Assembly (NCBI GenBank): GCA_002304445.1
Contig: NEVA01000004.1
Location: 1 to 64,000 of the forward strand
Reading direction: 5' to 3'
From: Opitutia bacterium Tous-C4FEB
Lineage (GTDB): Bacteria; Verrucomicrobiota; Verrucomicrobiia; Opitutales; Opitutaceae
Length of the DNA: 64,000 nt
Shown: piece after piece, positions 18,047-27,794 of the stretch
How positions within the stretch are numbered: position 1 is the stretch's first letter
Layout of the letters: every line of letters starts with the position of its first letter
Notes under the pieces: model-generated
What the model was told of the DNA's origin: nothing
The model's database searches: none
Seen by the model: only the letters and a program-made list of their open reading frames with translations
Position numbers and translations under genes: made by a program

Positions 18047-21000
18047 GTGCGCGCGCCCCTTCTGCTCCCGGTCGCCTTTTTCTCGGTCGCCTTCCTGCGC
18101 GCCGCCGAACCGGCCCCAGCCCCCGCGCCGCCGCGCAACATTTCCTACAACACGGTCACCACCGGCCCGCGCTCGCCCGAGGAAGAGCGACTTTCGTTCA
18201 CGCTTCCGCCCGGCTTTGAGGTCGAACTCGTCGCCGCCGAGTCGCCCGGTTTCGGCAAGTTTATCACCGTCGATTGGGATGCCCGCATGAGGCTGTGGGC
18301 GATGACCGCCCTCGAGTATCCCGTCGATGGCAACGAGCAGAAGGCCGCGTCCGATGCGCTCTTTGCCGCCGGAGGTCGCGACAAAGTCGTCGTCTTCGAT
18401 GCACCCTACGCCGCGCCTGCGCCCGGCCAAGCCGCCGTGACCACGCCCCCGCGCGTCTTCGCCGATGGGCTCGTGATGCCGCTCGGCTTGCTGCCCTACA
18501 AAGACGGTGCGCTTGTTCAATACGGCGCCGATATCCGCCACTACCGCGACACCGACGCCGATGGCCGCGCCGACCGCCATGACGTGATCCTCACCGGCTT
18601 CGGCACGCAGGACTCGCACCTCTTTCCCCATCAATTTCAACGTCAGCCCGGCGGCCAGATCTTCGCGGCGCAGGGGCTTTTCAACTACTCGAAAGTCCGC
18701 CGCCCCGACGGTCGGCCCTTCGCCGATGGCTCCACTGAGATCCCGTTTAACCAGTGCAAACTCGGCCGCTTCACCTCTGACGGCGCGAGCTTCGAAAGCC
18801 TCACGGCCGGCCCCAACAACATCTGGGGCCTCGTCACCTCACGCGAAGGCGAGACGTTTCTCCAGGAGGCCAACGACATCGGTTATCCCGTGATTCCCTA
18901 CGAGCCCGGCATCTGGGTCGCCACCGGGTCGAAGGATCGCCTTCGCCCTTATCAACCGCTGATGCCGCCGCCCCTCCCGCCGGCGCAGATGGGCGGCACC
19001 GGCCTCAGCGGCCTCGCGCTCGCCGAGGATCGCGACGGACTTTTCCGCCGCTACGGCGCGGCGGCCGCCGATGGCGCCAAGGTCTTCTTTCTGGCCAACC
19101 CGATCACCAACACGATCAACGCCGTCCGCGCCACGCCCACCGCCGACGGCGCGCGTTACCGCTACGAAAAGCTCCCCGACTTTCTGACCACCACCGACAA
19201 ATGGTTCCGTCCCGTCGCGATCCACTTCGGCCCCGATGGCGCGCTCTACATCGTCGATTGGTATAACAAAATCATCTCGCACAACGAAGTCCCGCGCGCG
19301 CACCCCGACCGCGACAAATCCCGGGGCCGCATCTGGCGCGTGCGCCACCGTGACCAGTCGCGCACGCCGCCGCCCGATCTCACGCGGCTCGACGACCGCG
19401 CGCTCCTCGCCGAGTTCGGCGGGCCCAACGCCCTCGTCTCCCGCCTCGCCTGGCTTGAGCTCACCGATCGCAAGGCCACGGCACTCGCGCCCGAGCTCGC
19501 GCAGATCGCGGCCGACCGCGCCGTCGCCAACGACCGCCGCTTCGCCGCGCTCTGGGCGCTCGAAAGTCTGGCGCCCTTGCCCGCGGCCGTGCTGGTTTCA
19601 TTGGCCGGCGATCCGGCGCCCACGATTCGCCGGCAAGCGGCGCGCCTCGCGGCGGCCCAGCCGCGGCCGGAGTCCGAGTTCCTCGCGATCGTCACGCCGC
19701 TCGTCGCCGACCCGAGTCCGACCGTGCGCGCCGCCGTGGGTGACGCGCTCCGCCGGGTGCCACAGGCCAGCCCGCGCGTGATGGCCCTCGCGGCGCAGAT
19801 GGGCGGAGCGTCGCTGGCAACCGGCGGCGACTGGGAACGCTACGACCGTGAATTTGAACGCTACCTCGCCCGTTGGGCGATGGAGCTCAATCCCGCTGCG
19901 ACCACGGCACTGCTCGATTCACCGGCCGGCCGCGCGCTCCCGCTGGAGAACCGGTTGCTCGCCACCCTCGCGCTCGGCGGCCGGCGGGCGGCACTCGGGC
20001 TTGCGGCTATGGCGCCCGACCTTGCGCGATCCTTGAGCGACGAAGAAGTGCGAATCCTCGCGGCCCATTTTGCGGAGCCCTCGGCGCGCGCCGCCCTCAC
20101 GGCTGCGCTCGATCAGGCGGGTTCGCGGGCGGTAGTTTTGCGCGCCTTGCTCGCCCTGCGCACGAGCATCGACGCCGCTCCGTTGACTCCTGCGCTGACG
20201 GCGGCCGCCAAGACACTGCTCATCAGCCCGGTGCCCGCGGAGGCGACGTTGGGTGCCCAGGTGGCCGGAGCCTTTAAGCTCGCGGCGGCGGAGCCCGAGT
20301 TGACGACGGCCCTCTCGATCGAAGTGACGAAAGACCGCCAACCGACGCTGCTCGCGGCTCTGCGGGCGTTGCGCGAATTGAGTCTCGGGTCGATCGGAGA
20401 ATTTGAGCGCTTGGCGCGCTCTGCGGAGGATCCGGCGGTCCGTGATGAAGCGCTCGCGGCCTTTGCGACGTTGCGCTCGCCGGAAGCCGTCGCGCGTCTC
20501 GTGCGGCTCCTGCCCGCGCTTACGGCCGGGCAGCGCGGGAATCTGCTCGACCGCCTGGCTGCCCATGAGGCGGGAGCGTCGGCCATTGTCGGCGGGCTGC
20601 GTGATGGCTCGATGGCGAGCGCCGATCTCGGCGTCAGCGTGGCGGAGAAACTTATGTTGAGGATGCCGGGCGATCCGGCCGTGGCCGCGCTCTGGCGATC
20701 GCATGGCGGCGATGCGCAACGCGCGCTGCGCCTGCCGGGCGGACGGGGCGATTTCGCGGAGACCCAGCTTACGCTCGCCGGGCCGTTCACCGTGGAGTGT
20801 TGGGCCAAGCTCGATCCGGGCATTGACCACCGTGACGGGTTGCTGGGGCTTTCGGGCGTGATCGATTTCAACTTTTTCGACGGCCGTTTTCGCGTGTGGC
20901 TGGGCGAGGCCAACGATGTGGTGCAGGCGAAGAAAAAGGCCGTCCCGGGGGTGTGGACCCACTACGCGGTCACTCGCGACGGCCGGGGATTTTTTCACCT

Positions 21001-21778
21001 CTATCTCAACGGCGAGCTGGAGATGTCGAGCGCCGGCCCGAGTCAGAGTGTTTTCACGGGACTGAACGTCGGGCGGAGCCGGCTGAACCCCAGCAACGGC
21101 ACGACGGCGGGTTGGCTTGCCGAGTATCGCGTGTGGAACGTGGCGCGCTCGGCCTCCGAGGTGCGCGACGCGTTTGACCGCAGTTTCGCCGGCACGGCGG
21201 TGAGCGCCCGGCCGCCGGGATTGGTCGAGCTGTTTACCGGGGCGAATTGGGGCCCGCTGAAAGGCGCGGCGCGCGTCGAGCCGACGGAGGACGCACCCGT
21301 GCTGCTCACACCGGGAGAGGCGGCCAAGCAGGAAGAGAAATTCACGCGGTTTCGCGCGTTGGCCAACGGCGCCGGCAATCGGGACCAAGGTCGGCAGTTG
21401 TTCACGTTGCTCTGCCTCACGTGCCATCAGCAAGGCGGCAAAGGCGGCCTGATCGCGCCGCCGCTCGACGGTATCGGCAACACGGGCGTCGAGGCGTTGC
21501 TGCGCAACATCCTCACGCCGAGCGCGGCGATGGAGAGCGCGTATCGCACCTACCGCGTGGTGTTGAAGGATGGCAGCGTGCGCGACGGCTTCTTGGCCGG
21601 CGACACGCCCGAGGCCGTGGTGCTGCGCACGCCGGGAGCGGAAGACCAACGCATCACTCGCGGCGAGATCAAGCAGACCTCGTATCTCAACCGCTCGCTG
21701 ATGCCCGAGGGTTTGCTCGAAGCGATGCCGCCGCAACAGGTGAGCGATCTGTTCAGCTATTTAAAGACGTTGAAGTAG
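18047..21778 (+). CDS. PVC-type haem-containing membrane-bound dehydrogenase with HEAT, LamG-like and cytochrome c domains
   Basis: GTG start 3 nt after the DUF1080 stop; PDGALYIVDWYNKIISHNEVPRAHPDRDKSRGRIWRVRH; LamG-like RALRLPGGRGDFAETQLTLAGPFTVECWAKLD; CLTCHQQGGKGGLIAPPLDGIG haem site. Confidence 0.88.
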   Translation: MRAPLLLPVAFFSVAFLRAAEPAPAPAPPRNISYNTVTTGPRSPEEERLSFTLPPGFEVELVAAESPGFGKFITVDWDARMRLWAMTALEYPVDGNEQKAASDALFAAGGRDKVVVFDAPYAAPAPGQAAVTTPPRVFADGLVMPLGLLPYKDGALVQYGADIRHYRDTDADGRADRHDVILTGFGTQDSHLFPHQFQRQPGGQIFAAQGLFNYSKVRRPDGRPFADGSTEIPFNQCKLGRFTSDGASFESLTAGPNNIWGLVTSREGETFLQEANDIGYPVIPYEPGIWVATGSKDRLRPYQPLMPPPLPPAQMGGTGLSGLALAEDRDGLFRRYGAAAADGAKVFFLANPITNTINAVRATPTADGARYRYEKLPDFLTTTDKWFRPVAIHFGPDGALYIVDWYNKIISHNEVPRAHPDRDKSRGRIWRVRHRDQSRTPPPDLTRLDDRALLAEFGGPNALVSRLAWLELTDRKATALAPELAQIAADRAVANDRRFAALWALESLAPLPAAVLVSLAGDPAPTIRRQAARLAAAQPRPESEFLAIVTPLVADPSPTVRAAVGDALRRVPQASPRVMALAAQMGGASLATGGDWERYDREFERYLARWAMELNPAATTALLDSPAGRALPLENRLLATLALGGRRAALGLAAMAPDLARSLSDEEVRILAAHFAEPSARAALTAALDQAGSRAVVLRALLALRTSIDAAPLTPALTAAAKTLLISPVPAEATLGAQVAGAFKLAAAEPELTTALSIEVTKDRQPTLLAALRALRELSLGSIGEFERLARSAEDPAVRDEALAAFATLRSPEAVARLVRLLPALTAGQRGNLLDRLAAHEAGASAIVGGLRDGSMASADLGVSVAEKLMLRMPGDPAVAALWRSHGGDAQRALRLPGGRGDFAETQLTLAGPFTVECWAKLDPGIDHRDGLLGLSGVIDFNFFDGRFRVWLGEANDVVQAKKKAVPGVWTHYAVTRDGRGFFHLYLNGELEMSSAGPSQSVFTGLNVGRSRLNPSNGTTAGWLAEYRVWNVARSASEVRDAFDRSFAGTAVSARPPGLVELFTGANWGPLKGAARVEPTEDAPVLLTPGEAAKQEEKFTRFRALANGAGNRDQGRQLFTLLCLTCHQQGGKGGLIAPPLDGIGNTGVEALLRNILTPSAAMESAYRTYRVVLKDGSVRDGFLAGDTPEAVVLRTPGAEDQRITRGEIKQTSYLNRSLMPEGLLEAMPPQQVSDLFSYLKTLK

Positions 21779-21779
21779 G

Positions 21780-23276
21780 TCAGGCCAGAATCTCGCGGAC
21801 GACGCGGGCGGGTTCTACGCCGGTGAGGCGTTGGTCGAGGCCTTGGGACTTAAACGTGAACTTCGCGTGGTCCAGGCCGAGGGTGTGCAAGATCGTCGCG
21901 TTCAGATCGAAGAGGCTCACGGGGTCGCGGACGATGTTGTAGGAGAAATCATCCGTCTCGCCGTAGACGACGCCGGGCTTCACGCCGCCGCCGGCGAGCC
22001 ACACGCTGAAGCAGCGCGGGTGGTGGTCGCGTCCGTAGTTGGTCTGCGTGAGCGTGCCTTGCGAATACACGGTGCGGCCGAATTCGCCGGCCCACACGAC
22101 GAGCGTGTCTTTGAGTAGGCCGCGTTGTTTGAGATCGGTCACCAGCGCGTAGCCGGCTTGGTCGACGTCTTGGCATTGGAGGCGGTGGTCGCCGGGGAGA
22201 TTGCCGTGTTGGTCCCAGCCGCGGTGGAGGATTTGGACGACGCGCACGTCGCGCTCGACGAGGCGGCGCGCGAGCAGGCAACTGGCGGCAAACGTGCCGG
22301 GGTTTTTTACGTCGGCGCCGTAGAGGTCGAGCGTGGCGGGACTCTCGTCGGCGAAATTCGTAAGGTCGGGCACGCTGGTCTGCATGCGGAAGGCCATCTC
22401 GTATTGGGCGATGCGGTTGAGCGTCTCGGGGTCACCATGGCGGGCGTGGGCGTGGGCGTTGAAGCGGGCAAGGGAGTCGAGCATCGCGCGGCGGGCGGAG
22501 GCGTCGACGCCGGCGGGGTTGTCGAGGAAGAGCACGGGGTCGCCTTGCGAGCGGAGGGCGACGCCGTTGTGGCCGCCGGGAAGAAAGCCTGCGCTCCACA
22601 TCCGCGTGAAGAGGGCCTGCGCGGAGGTTTTGGAGGACCACTTTGGCGTCAGGACGACGAAGGCGGGGAGATCGTTGTTCTCGCTACCGAGGCCGTAGGA
22701 GAGCCAGGAGCCGAGGCTGGCTTTGCCGGGGAGCTCGCTGCCGGTCATGAGGAACGTGCAGGCGGGGTCGTGGTTGATGGCGTTGGTGTGGACGGTGCGG
22801 ACGATGGCGAGGTCATCGACGAGCTTGGCGGTCCACGGGAGGAGTTCGCTGACCCAGGCGCCGTTTTGGCCGTGCTGGGCGAATTTGAAAATCGACGGCG
22901 CGACGGGGAATTTCGCCTGGCCGCTGGTCATCGTGGTGATGCGTTGGCCGGCGCGGATGGAGTCGGGGAGCTCGACGTTGAACTGGGAGGCGAGCCCCGG
23001 TTTGTAGTCGAAGGTGTCGAGCTGCGAAGGCCCGCCGTTCATGTGGAGGTAGATGATGCGCTTGGCGGTGGGTGCGAAATGCGGTAGGCCGGCGAGTGGC
23101 GGGTGGATGCGGGGTTGGGCGGAGTGAAGAGTTGAGGGCTGAGAGGTGAGAGCCGGGACGGAGGCGCGGAGGCGCGGGGCGAGCAGGTTCAGCGCGACGC
23201 CGCCCATCGCGAGACCGGAGCCGGAGAAGAATTGGCGGCGGGTGAGCTGGTTCAGATAGGCATGGATCGGGTTCAT
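21780..23276 (-). CDS. DUF1501 domain-containing protein (Tat-exported)
   Basis: [22 protein letters not shown] Tat-like signal; [63 protein letters not shown]. Confidence 0.92.
   Translation of the reverse strand: MNPIHAYLNQLTRRQFFSGSGLAMGGVALNLLAPRLRASVPALTSQPSTLHSAQPRIHPPLAGLPHFAPTAKRIIYLHMNGGPSQLDTFDYKPGLASQFNVELPDSIRAGQRITTMTSGQAKFPVAPSIFKFAQHGQNGAWVSELLPWTAKLVDDLAIVRTVHTNAINHDPACTFLMTGSELPGKASLGSWLSYGLGSENNDLPAFVVLTPKWSSKTSAQALFTRMWSAGFLPGGHNGVALRSQGDPVLFLDNPAGVDASARRAMLDSLARFNAHAHARHGDPETLNRIAQYEMAFRMQTSVPDLTNFADESPATLDLYGADVKNPGTFAASCLLARRLVERDVRVVQILHRGWDQHGNLPGDHRLQCQDVDQAGYALVTDLKQRGLLKDTLVVWAGEFGRTVYSQGTLTQTNYGRDHHPRCFSVWLAGGGVKPGVVYGETDDFSYNIVRDPVSLFDLNATILHTLGLDHAKFTFKSQGLDQRLTGVEPARVVREILA
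23122..23153 (-). repeat. 7-bp tandem repeat tract inside DUF1501 CDS
   Basis: gagtgaa gagttga gggctga gaggtga gag; encodes ..[12 protein letters not shown].. Confidence 0.7.
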
Positions 23277-23379
23277 CGGCGGGGGCGGGAGGGGTGGGAA
23301 GATGGGGAGAGGGGGAGAAGGGGAAATCTGGTGATGCGATTTCGGGGGTGACCGGGCGCTACGTGGCGGGGATCGGCTG

Positions 23380-23403
23380 GATTGCTTCTCGCAATGACAG
23401 GCT
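23380..23403. repeat. Half copy of GTCATTGCGAGGAG family repeat
   Basis: ggattgcttctcgcaatgacaggc. Confidence 0.55.
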
Positions 23404-23411
23404 TGGGCGTG

Positions 23412-23440
23412 GAGGGCGGGTCGGAGACCCTGCCCTACTT
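23412..23440. repeat. GGGCGGGTC palindromic repeat copy
   Basis: gagggcgggtcggagaccctgccctactt, 3' of the PSD1 gene. Confidence 0.7.
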
Positions 23441-23444
23441 TTGG

Positions 23445-26400
23445 TCAGTTGCGGGTGATGGTTTCGTCGAGGTTGAAGAGGAGGTTGGCGACCATCGTCC
23501 AGGCGGCGATTTCCGGGGCGCGGGCCGTGGCCTTTGGCTTTGAGGCGCCGTTGGTGAGGACTTTTTCGGCGGCGTCGGGATTTTTTTCGTAGTGGTCGCG
23601 ATGGGTCGCGAGAGCGGACGTGAGGAGATCGCGCTCGGTGGGGTCGGGCTCACGGGCGGTAACGGCACGGAAGGCGGCGGCGAGACGGGGAGCATCGGCG
23701 GAGTCGGCGGCGAGGAGATTCTCGGCGAAGGCGCGGGCGGCCTCGAATTGTTGCACGTCGTTCATGAGCGTGAGGGCTTGAAGCGGGGTGTTGGAGCGGC
23801 CGCGGCCGGTGCAGAACGTTTCGCGCGAAGGCGCGTCGAAGGTGGTGATCGCGGGCGCGGGCGCGGTGCGTTTCCAGAAGGTGTAGAGACTGCGGCGGTA
23901 GAGGGCGGGGCCGTCGTCGCGCACGTAGGTCTTGGTGTTGCTGCCGCCGAAGGCGACGGGTTCCCAGATGTTGATGGGTTGGTAAGGGCGGACCGGGGCG
24001 CCGCCGATCGTGGGCACGAGCAGGCCGGAGAAGGCGAGGGCTTGGTCACGGAGAACCTCGCCGTCGAGGCGGAGACGCGGGGCGCGGGCGAGGAGACGAT
24101 CGGAGGGATCTAGCTCAAGGAGGGCGGCGGTGACATCGGAGCTCTGGCGATAGGTGCGCGAGGTGACGATGAGGCGGACGAGGTGTTTCACGTCCCAACC
24201 GGAGCGGATGAATTCGGCGGCGAGCCAGTCGAGGAGTTCGGGGTGGGTGGGGGCGTCGCCCTGCACGCCAAAGTCGCTCGGCGTGCGGACGAGGCCGGCG
24301 CCGAAGAGCTGTTGCCAGAAACGGTTCACGGTGACGCGGGCGGTGAGCGGATTCTTCGGATCGACGATCCAGTGGGCGAGATCGAGGCGGGTGGGTCGCG
24401 GGGAAGCGGAGGAGTTGAGCGTTGAGGGTTGAGAGTTGAGAGCAGGGGATGCGAGGCGGAGGGGCGGGAGGAAGGCGGGGGTAGCGGGTTCGACGAGGTC
24501 GCCGGGTTTGTCGTATTGGCCGCGGATAAGGATGTGCGCGGGCAGCGGCTCGGAGCGTTCGCCGGAGACGAGCGTCATGGGGTAGTTGAGCTCGTAGTAG
24601 ATTTGTTCGGCGAGCAGGCGGCGGGCGGCGTGGGCGGTGGGTTCGAGGGCGGCGCGATAGGGGGCGTAGATGTATTCGCGGTGGTAGCGTTCGAGGCGTT
24701 TTTTCTCGGCGGCGTTTTGCTGCGTGCTGGAGAGGCCGATGAGATATTTTGTGTCGTGGCGGAGCGGCACGCCTTCGACAAAGCGGGCGTTGGCCTGGAG
24801 GGCGGTGTTCCAGGCGGCGCGGGAAAGCAGCGGGTCGAGGGTCGCATCGGGGCTGGTCAAGACGGCCCCGGCGCGGTCCCACCACGCGGCGCCATCGCTC
24901 TGGGTGATGCGGAGACCGGTGTAGGATTTGCCGGATTCAAGGCCGGCGTCGCAGGCGTCGATCTCGAGGCGCGCGTAGCTGACAGTGGGCGGGAGAGGGC
25001 CGATGTGACGGGTGCCGCTGGGTTGGGGACCGAAGGCGGTCGGGTCGCCCCAGACGAAGCGGGCGGTGCGCTCGTTGGTGATAAACTCGAGGCTGACGGC
25101 GCGGGGCGGTCGGGCGGGATCGGCGAGGAAATGGACGAAGGCTTTGGCTTCGGAGCGGACGAGGAGGTCGATGTCGCCCGCGGTAAATGCAATCGGACGG
25201 GAGGCGTCGCCTTCGAGGCGGAGCGCGCGTTGACCGCCGGCAAGAGGCACGTCGGGCCCGGAGCGCCACTCGCCGCGGAGCGCGGGGGTGCCGGGGCGAA
25301 AATCGGTCGCGAGGGCGAGGTCGGAGTCCTCGGCCCAAACGACTTCGTAGGTGATCGGCGTTTTTTCCAGAGTCGGGGGCGGGGATTCGGTGAGGAGCTC
25401 GGTGGTGCGGGCGGCGAGCGCGGCTTCGAGAGGACGGATCGCGGCCCCAAGTTCGTCGATGCGGGCTTGCTTGGCGGGAGTATCAGTGACGACGACGACG
25501 GGAGCGGAGACGCGGACGTTTCCGTCCCAAGGGCGGTCCGCGAGGCTCTTCCAGAAGGCGCCGAGGGCGTAGTAGTCGTGCTGGCTGATCGGGTCGAATT
25601 TGTGGTCGTGGCAGGCGGCGCACCCGGCGGTGAGCCCGAGGAAAACGGCGGCGGTGGTATCGGTGCGGTCGCCGGTGTTGCGGGCTTCGGCCTCGGCTTC
25701 GATGGCGCCGCCCTCGGAGGTGGTGAGGTGGAGACGATTGTAGCCGGAGGCGATCAGCGCGTCGAGGCGGGCGGCGCGAAGCTCGCTGCCCGGCGCGGGC
25801 GGGGCGGAGTTCGGCGAAGGGGGAGCGGAGCTGGGCGGGGGCAGGCGAAGTTGGGCATCGGGGACGAGATCGCCGGCGAGTTGTTCGACGGTGAAACGGT
25901 CGAACGGCACGTTGGCGTTGAAGGCGCGGACGACCCAGTCGCGGTAGGGCCAGATGTGGCGGATGTTGTCGAGGTGGAGGCCGTGGGTGTCGGAGTAGCG
26001 CACGGCATCGAGCCAGAAGCGCGAGAACTGTTCACCGTAGCGCGGCGAGGCGAGGAGACGGGTGACGAGGGTCTCGATCGCGGCGTGTGGATTACGATTG
26101 GAGTCGGAGAGGAAGGCGTCGATCTCGGCGGGCGTGGGAGGGAGGCCGGTCAGGTCGAGGGTGAGACGGCGGATGAGGACGGTGGGCGCCGCCTCGGGGG
26201 CGAAGGAAAGGTTTTGGCGGGCGAGTTTTTGCAGAATGAACGCGTCGAGGGGATTGGGAGAGGGCTGAGAGTTGAGCGTTGAAACTTGAGTGACGGGAAT
26301 CGCGGGGCGGGAGATGGGTTCGAAGGCCCAGTGGTTTTGGTAAACGGCACCTTGCTCGATCCAGCGGCGGATGAGGTCGCGCTGGGCGGGCTTGAGCGGG

Positions 26401-26714
26401 GGCTTGTGCGAATCGGGCGGCGGCATGATCTCGTCGGGATCGGTGCTGATGATGCGGAGCCACGCTTCGGAGTTGGCGATGTCGCCGGGCACGAGAGCGC
26501 GGAAGCCGTTGCGATCAACGGTGGCGGAGTCGAACTGGTCGAGGCGGAGCTCGGCTTTGCGGTGGGCGGCATCACTGCCGTGGCAGGCGAAGCAGTTGTC
26601 CGCGAGGATGGGGCGGATGTGCTCGTTGTAGGAGACGGGCTCGGCGGTGGCGCGGGCGATGGTGACGAGAGCGAGCGCGTAGAAAAACGGAAGACGGAGA
26701 AAAGGGGAATTCAC
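23445..26714 (-). CDS. PSD1 and planctomycete cytochrome C domain-containing protein
   Basis: YNEHIRPILADNCFACHGSD (PSCyt1), LTAGCAACHDHKFDPISQHDYYALGAFW (PSCyt2), PLTARVTVNRFWQQLFGAGLVRTPSDFG (PSD1). Confidence 0.93.
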   Translation of the reverse strand: MNSPFLRLPFFYALALVTIARATAEPVSYNEHIRPILADNCFACHGSDAAHRKAELRLDQFDSATVDRNGFRALVPGDIANSEAWLRIISTDPDEIMPPPDSHKPPLKPAQRDLIRRWIEQGAVYQNHWAFEPISRPAIPVTQVSTLNSQPSPNPLDAFILQKLARQNLSFAPEAAPTVLIRRLTLDLTGLPPTPAEIDAFLSDSNRNPHAAIETLVTRLLASPRYGEQFSRFWLDAVRYSDTHGLHLDNIRHIWPYRDWVVRAFNANVPFDRFTVEQLAGDLVPDAQLRLPPPSSAPPSPNSAPPAPGSELRAARLDALIASGYNRLHLTTSEGGAIEAEAEARNTGDRTDTTAAVFLGLTAGCAACHDHKFDPISQHDYYALGAFWKSLADRPWDGNVRVSAPVVVVTDTPAKQARIDELGAAIRPLEAALAARTTELLTESPPPTLEKTPITYEVVWAEDSDLALATDFRPGTPALRGEWRSGPDVPLAGGQRALRLEGDASRPIAFTAGDIDLLVRSEAKAFVHFLADPARPPRAVSLEFITNERTARFVWGDPTAFGPQPSGTRHIGPLPPTVSYARLEIDACDAGLESGKSYTGLRITQSDGAAWWDRAGAVLTSPDATLDPLLSRAAWNTALQANARFVEGVPLRHDTKYLIGLSSTQQNAAEKKRLERYHREYIYAPYRAALEPTAHAARRLLAEQIYYELNYPMTLVSGERSEPLPAHILIRGQYDKPGDLVEPATPAFLPPLRLASPALNSQPSTLNSSASPRPTRLDLAHWIVDPKNPLTARVTVNRFWQQLFGAGLVRTPSDFGVQGDAPTHPELLDWLAAEFIRSGWDVKHLVRLIVTSRTYRQSSDVTAALLELDPSDRLLARAPRLRLDGEVLRDQALAFSGLLVPTIGGAPVRPYQPINIWEPVAFGGSNTKTYVRDDGPALYRRSLYTFWKRTAPAPAITTFDAPSRETFCTGRGRSNTPLQALTLMNDVQQFEAARAFAENLLAADSADAPRLAAAFRAVTAREPDPTERDLLTSALATHRDHYEKNPDAAEKVLTNGASKPKATARAPEIAAWTMVANLLFNLDETITRN
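24412..24442 (-). repeat. 7-bp tandem repeat tract inside PSD1 CDS
   Basis: gagttga gcgttga gggttga gagttga gag; encodes ALNSQPSTLNSS. Confidence 0.85.
26261..26291 (-). repeat. 7-bp tandem repeat tract inside PSD1 CDS
   Basis: a gggctga gagttga gcgttga aacttga g; encodes QVSTLNSQPSP. Confidence 0.8.
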
Positions 26715-26804
26715 GGCGGGGGAGCGCGGGGGGCGAACGCAGGGAAAAGTGAAGGGAATCGAGTGGCGCAGGTCTAGGGAGATTTTGCCGTTGAGCCAGA
26801 TTGA

Positions 26805-27794
26805 TTAGCGGGCGAGACGGGTGAATTCGGGGGTGGGGCGCGCGGTGAGAGACGGGCCCTCGCGGATGAGGAAGAGCGCGGACCATCGCTCGCGGACGGC
26901 GAGGGCGAGGCCGGCATCGGGACCGAGCACGAAGAGGGCGGTGGCACGCGCGCTGGATTGGGCGCAGGTTGGGGCGATCACGCTGACGGAGGCGAGCGGA
27001 GAGGCAACGGGTTCGCCGGTGCGCGGATCGAGGATGTGGCCGTAGCGACGGCCGGCGTGCGTGAAGGAATTGTGGGCGTCGCCGGAGGTGGAGAGGGATT
27101 GGCCGGCGAGATCGAAGACGTGGGCCAGCGGAGCGGAGCCGGCGGGTTGCTCGATGGCGACGCGCCAAGGCCGGGGGCCGACGGTGGCGATGTCGCCGCC
27201 GATTTGGACGTAGTGGTCGGTGGAGCCGAGCGCAGACAGTTGGGCGGCGATGGTGTCGGCGGCGAAGCCCTTGGCCATCGAGGAAAAATCAGCGGCGAGA
27301 TCGGCGGACGTTTTTCGCAACGCGGGCGGGAAGGCGCGACTTTCGAGGCGACGATACCCGATGCGGGCGCGGGCGGCGGAAATTTCGGCGGCGGAGGGCG
27401 GCGGGCCGGAGCGGCGTTGCGGACCGAAGCCCCACAGATCGATGAGCGGGAAAATCGTGGCGTCGAAGGCTCCGCCCGTGAGGACCGAGAGCGCGCGGCA
27501 ATCGGTGGCGACGCGGGCAAGCTCGGGCGAGACGGTGATCCAATCGGTGGTGCGGGCGGTGTTGAAGCGCGAGAGTTCGGAGTTGGGGCGGTAAGTGGAA
27601 AACTGTTGTTCGAGGCGTTCGAGGGTGGCCGAGATGCGGGCGGTGAGGGTGGCGGGATTGAGCGGTGGAGCAGGTTGGAGGAATTTCACGGTCCACGTCG
27701 TGCCGAGGGCGCGGCCGGTGAGGGCGACGGGTTCGGCGGCAAACGCGCGCGTGGCGGTGAAGAAAAAAATGAGCGCGACGAGGCGGAGGATCAT
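26805..27794 (-). CDS. apbE: FAD:protein FMN transferase
   Basis: ALGTTWTVKFLQP...GAFDATIFPLIDLWGFG...DFSSMAKGFAADTIAAQL...GGDIATVGPRPWRVAIEQP...HILDPRTGEPV. Confidence 0.92.
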   Translation of the reverse strand: MILRLVALIFFFTATRAFAAEPVALTGRALGTTWTVKFLQPAPPLNPATLTARISATLERLEQQFSTYRPNSELSRFNTARTTDWITVSPELARVATDCRALSVLTGGAFDATIFPLIDLWGFGPQRRSGPPPSAAEISAARARIGYRRLESRAFPPALRKTSADLAADFSSMAKGFAADTIAAQLSALGSTDHYVQIGGDIATVGPRPWRVAIEQPAGSAPLAHVFDLAGQSLSTSGDAHNSFTHAGRRYGHILDPRTGEPVASPLASVSVIAPTCAQSSARATALFVLGPDAGLALAVRERWSALFLIREGPSLTARPTPEFTRLAR

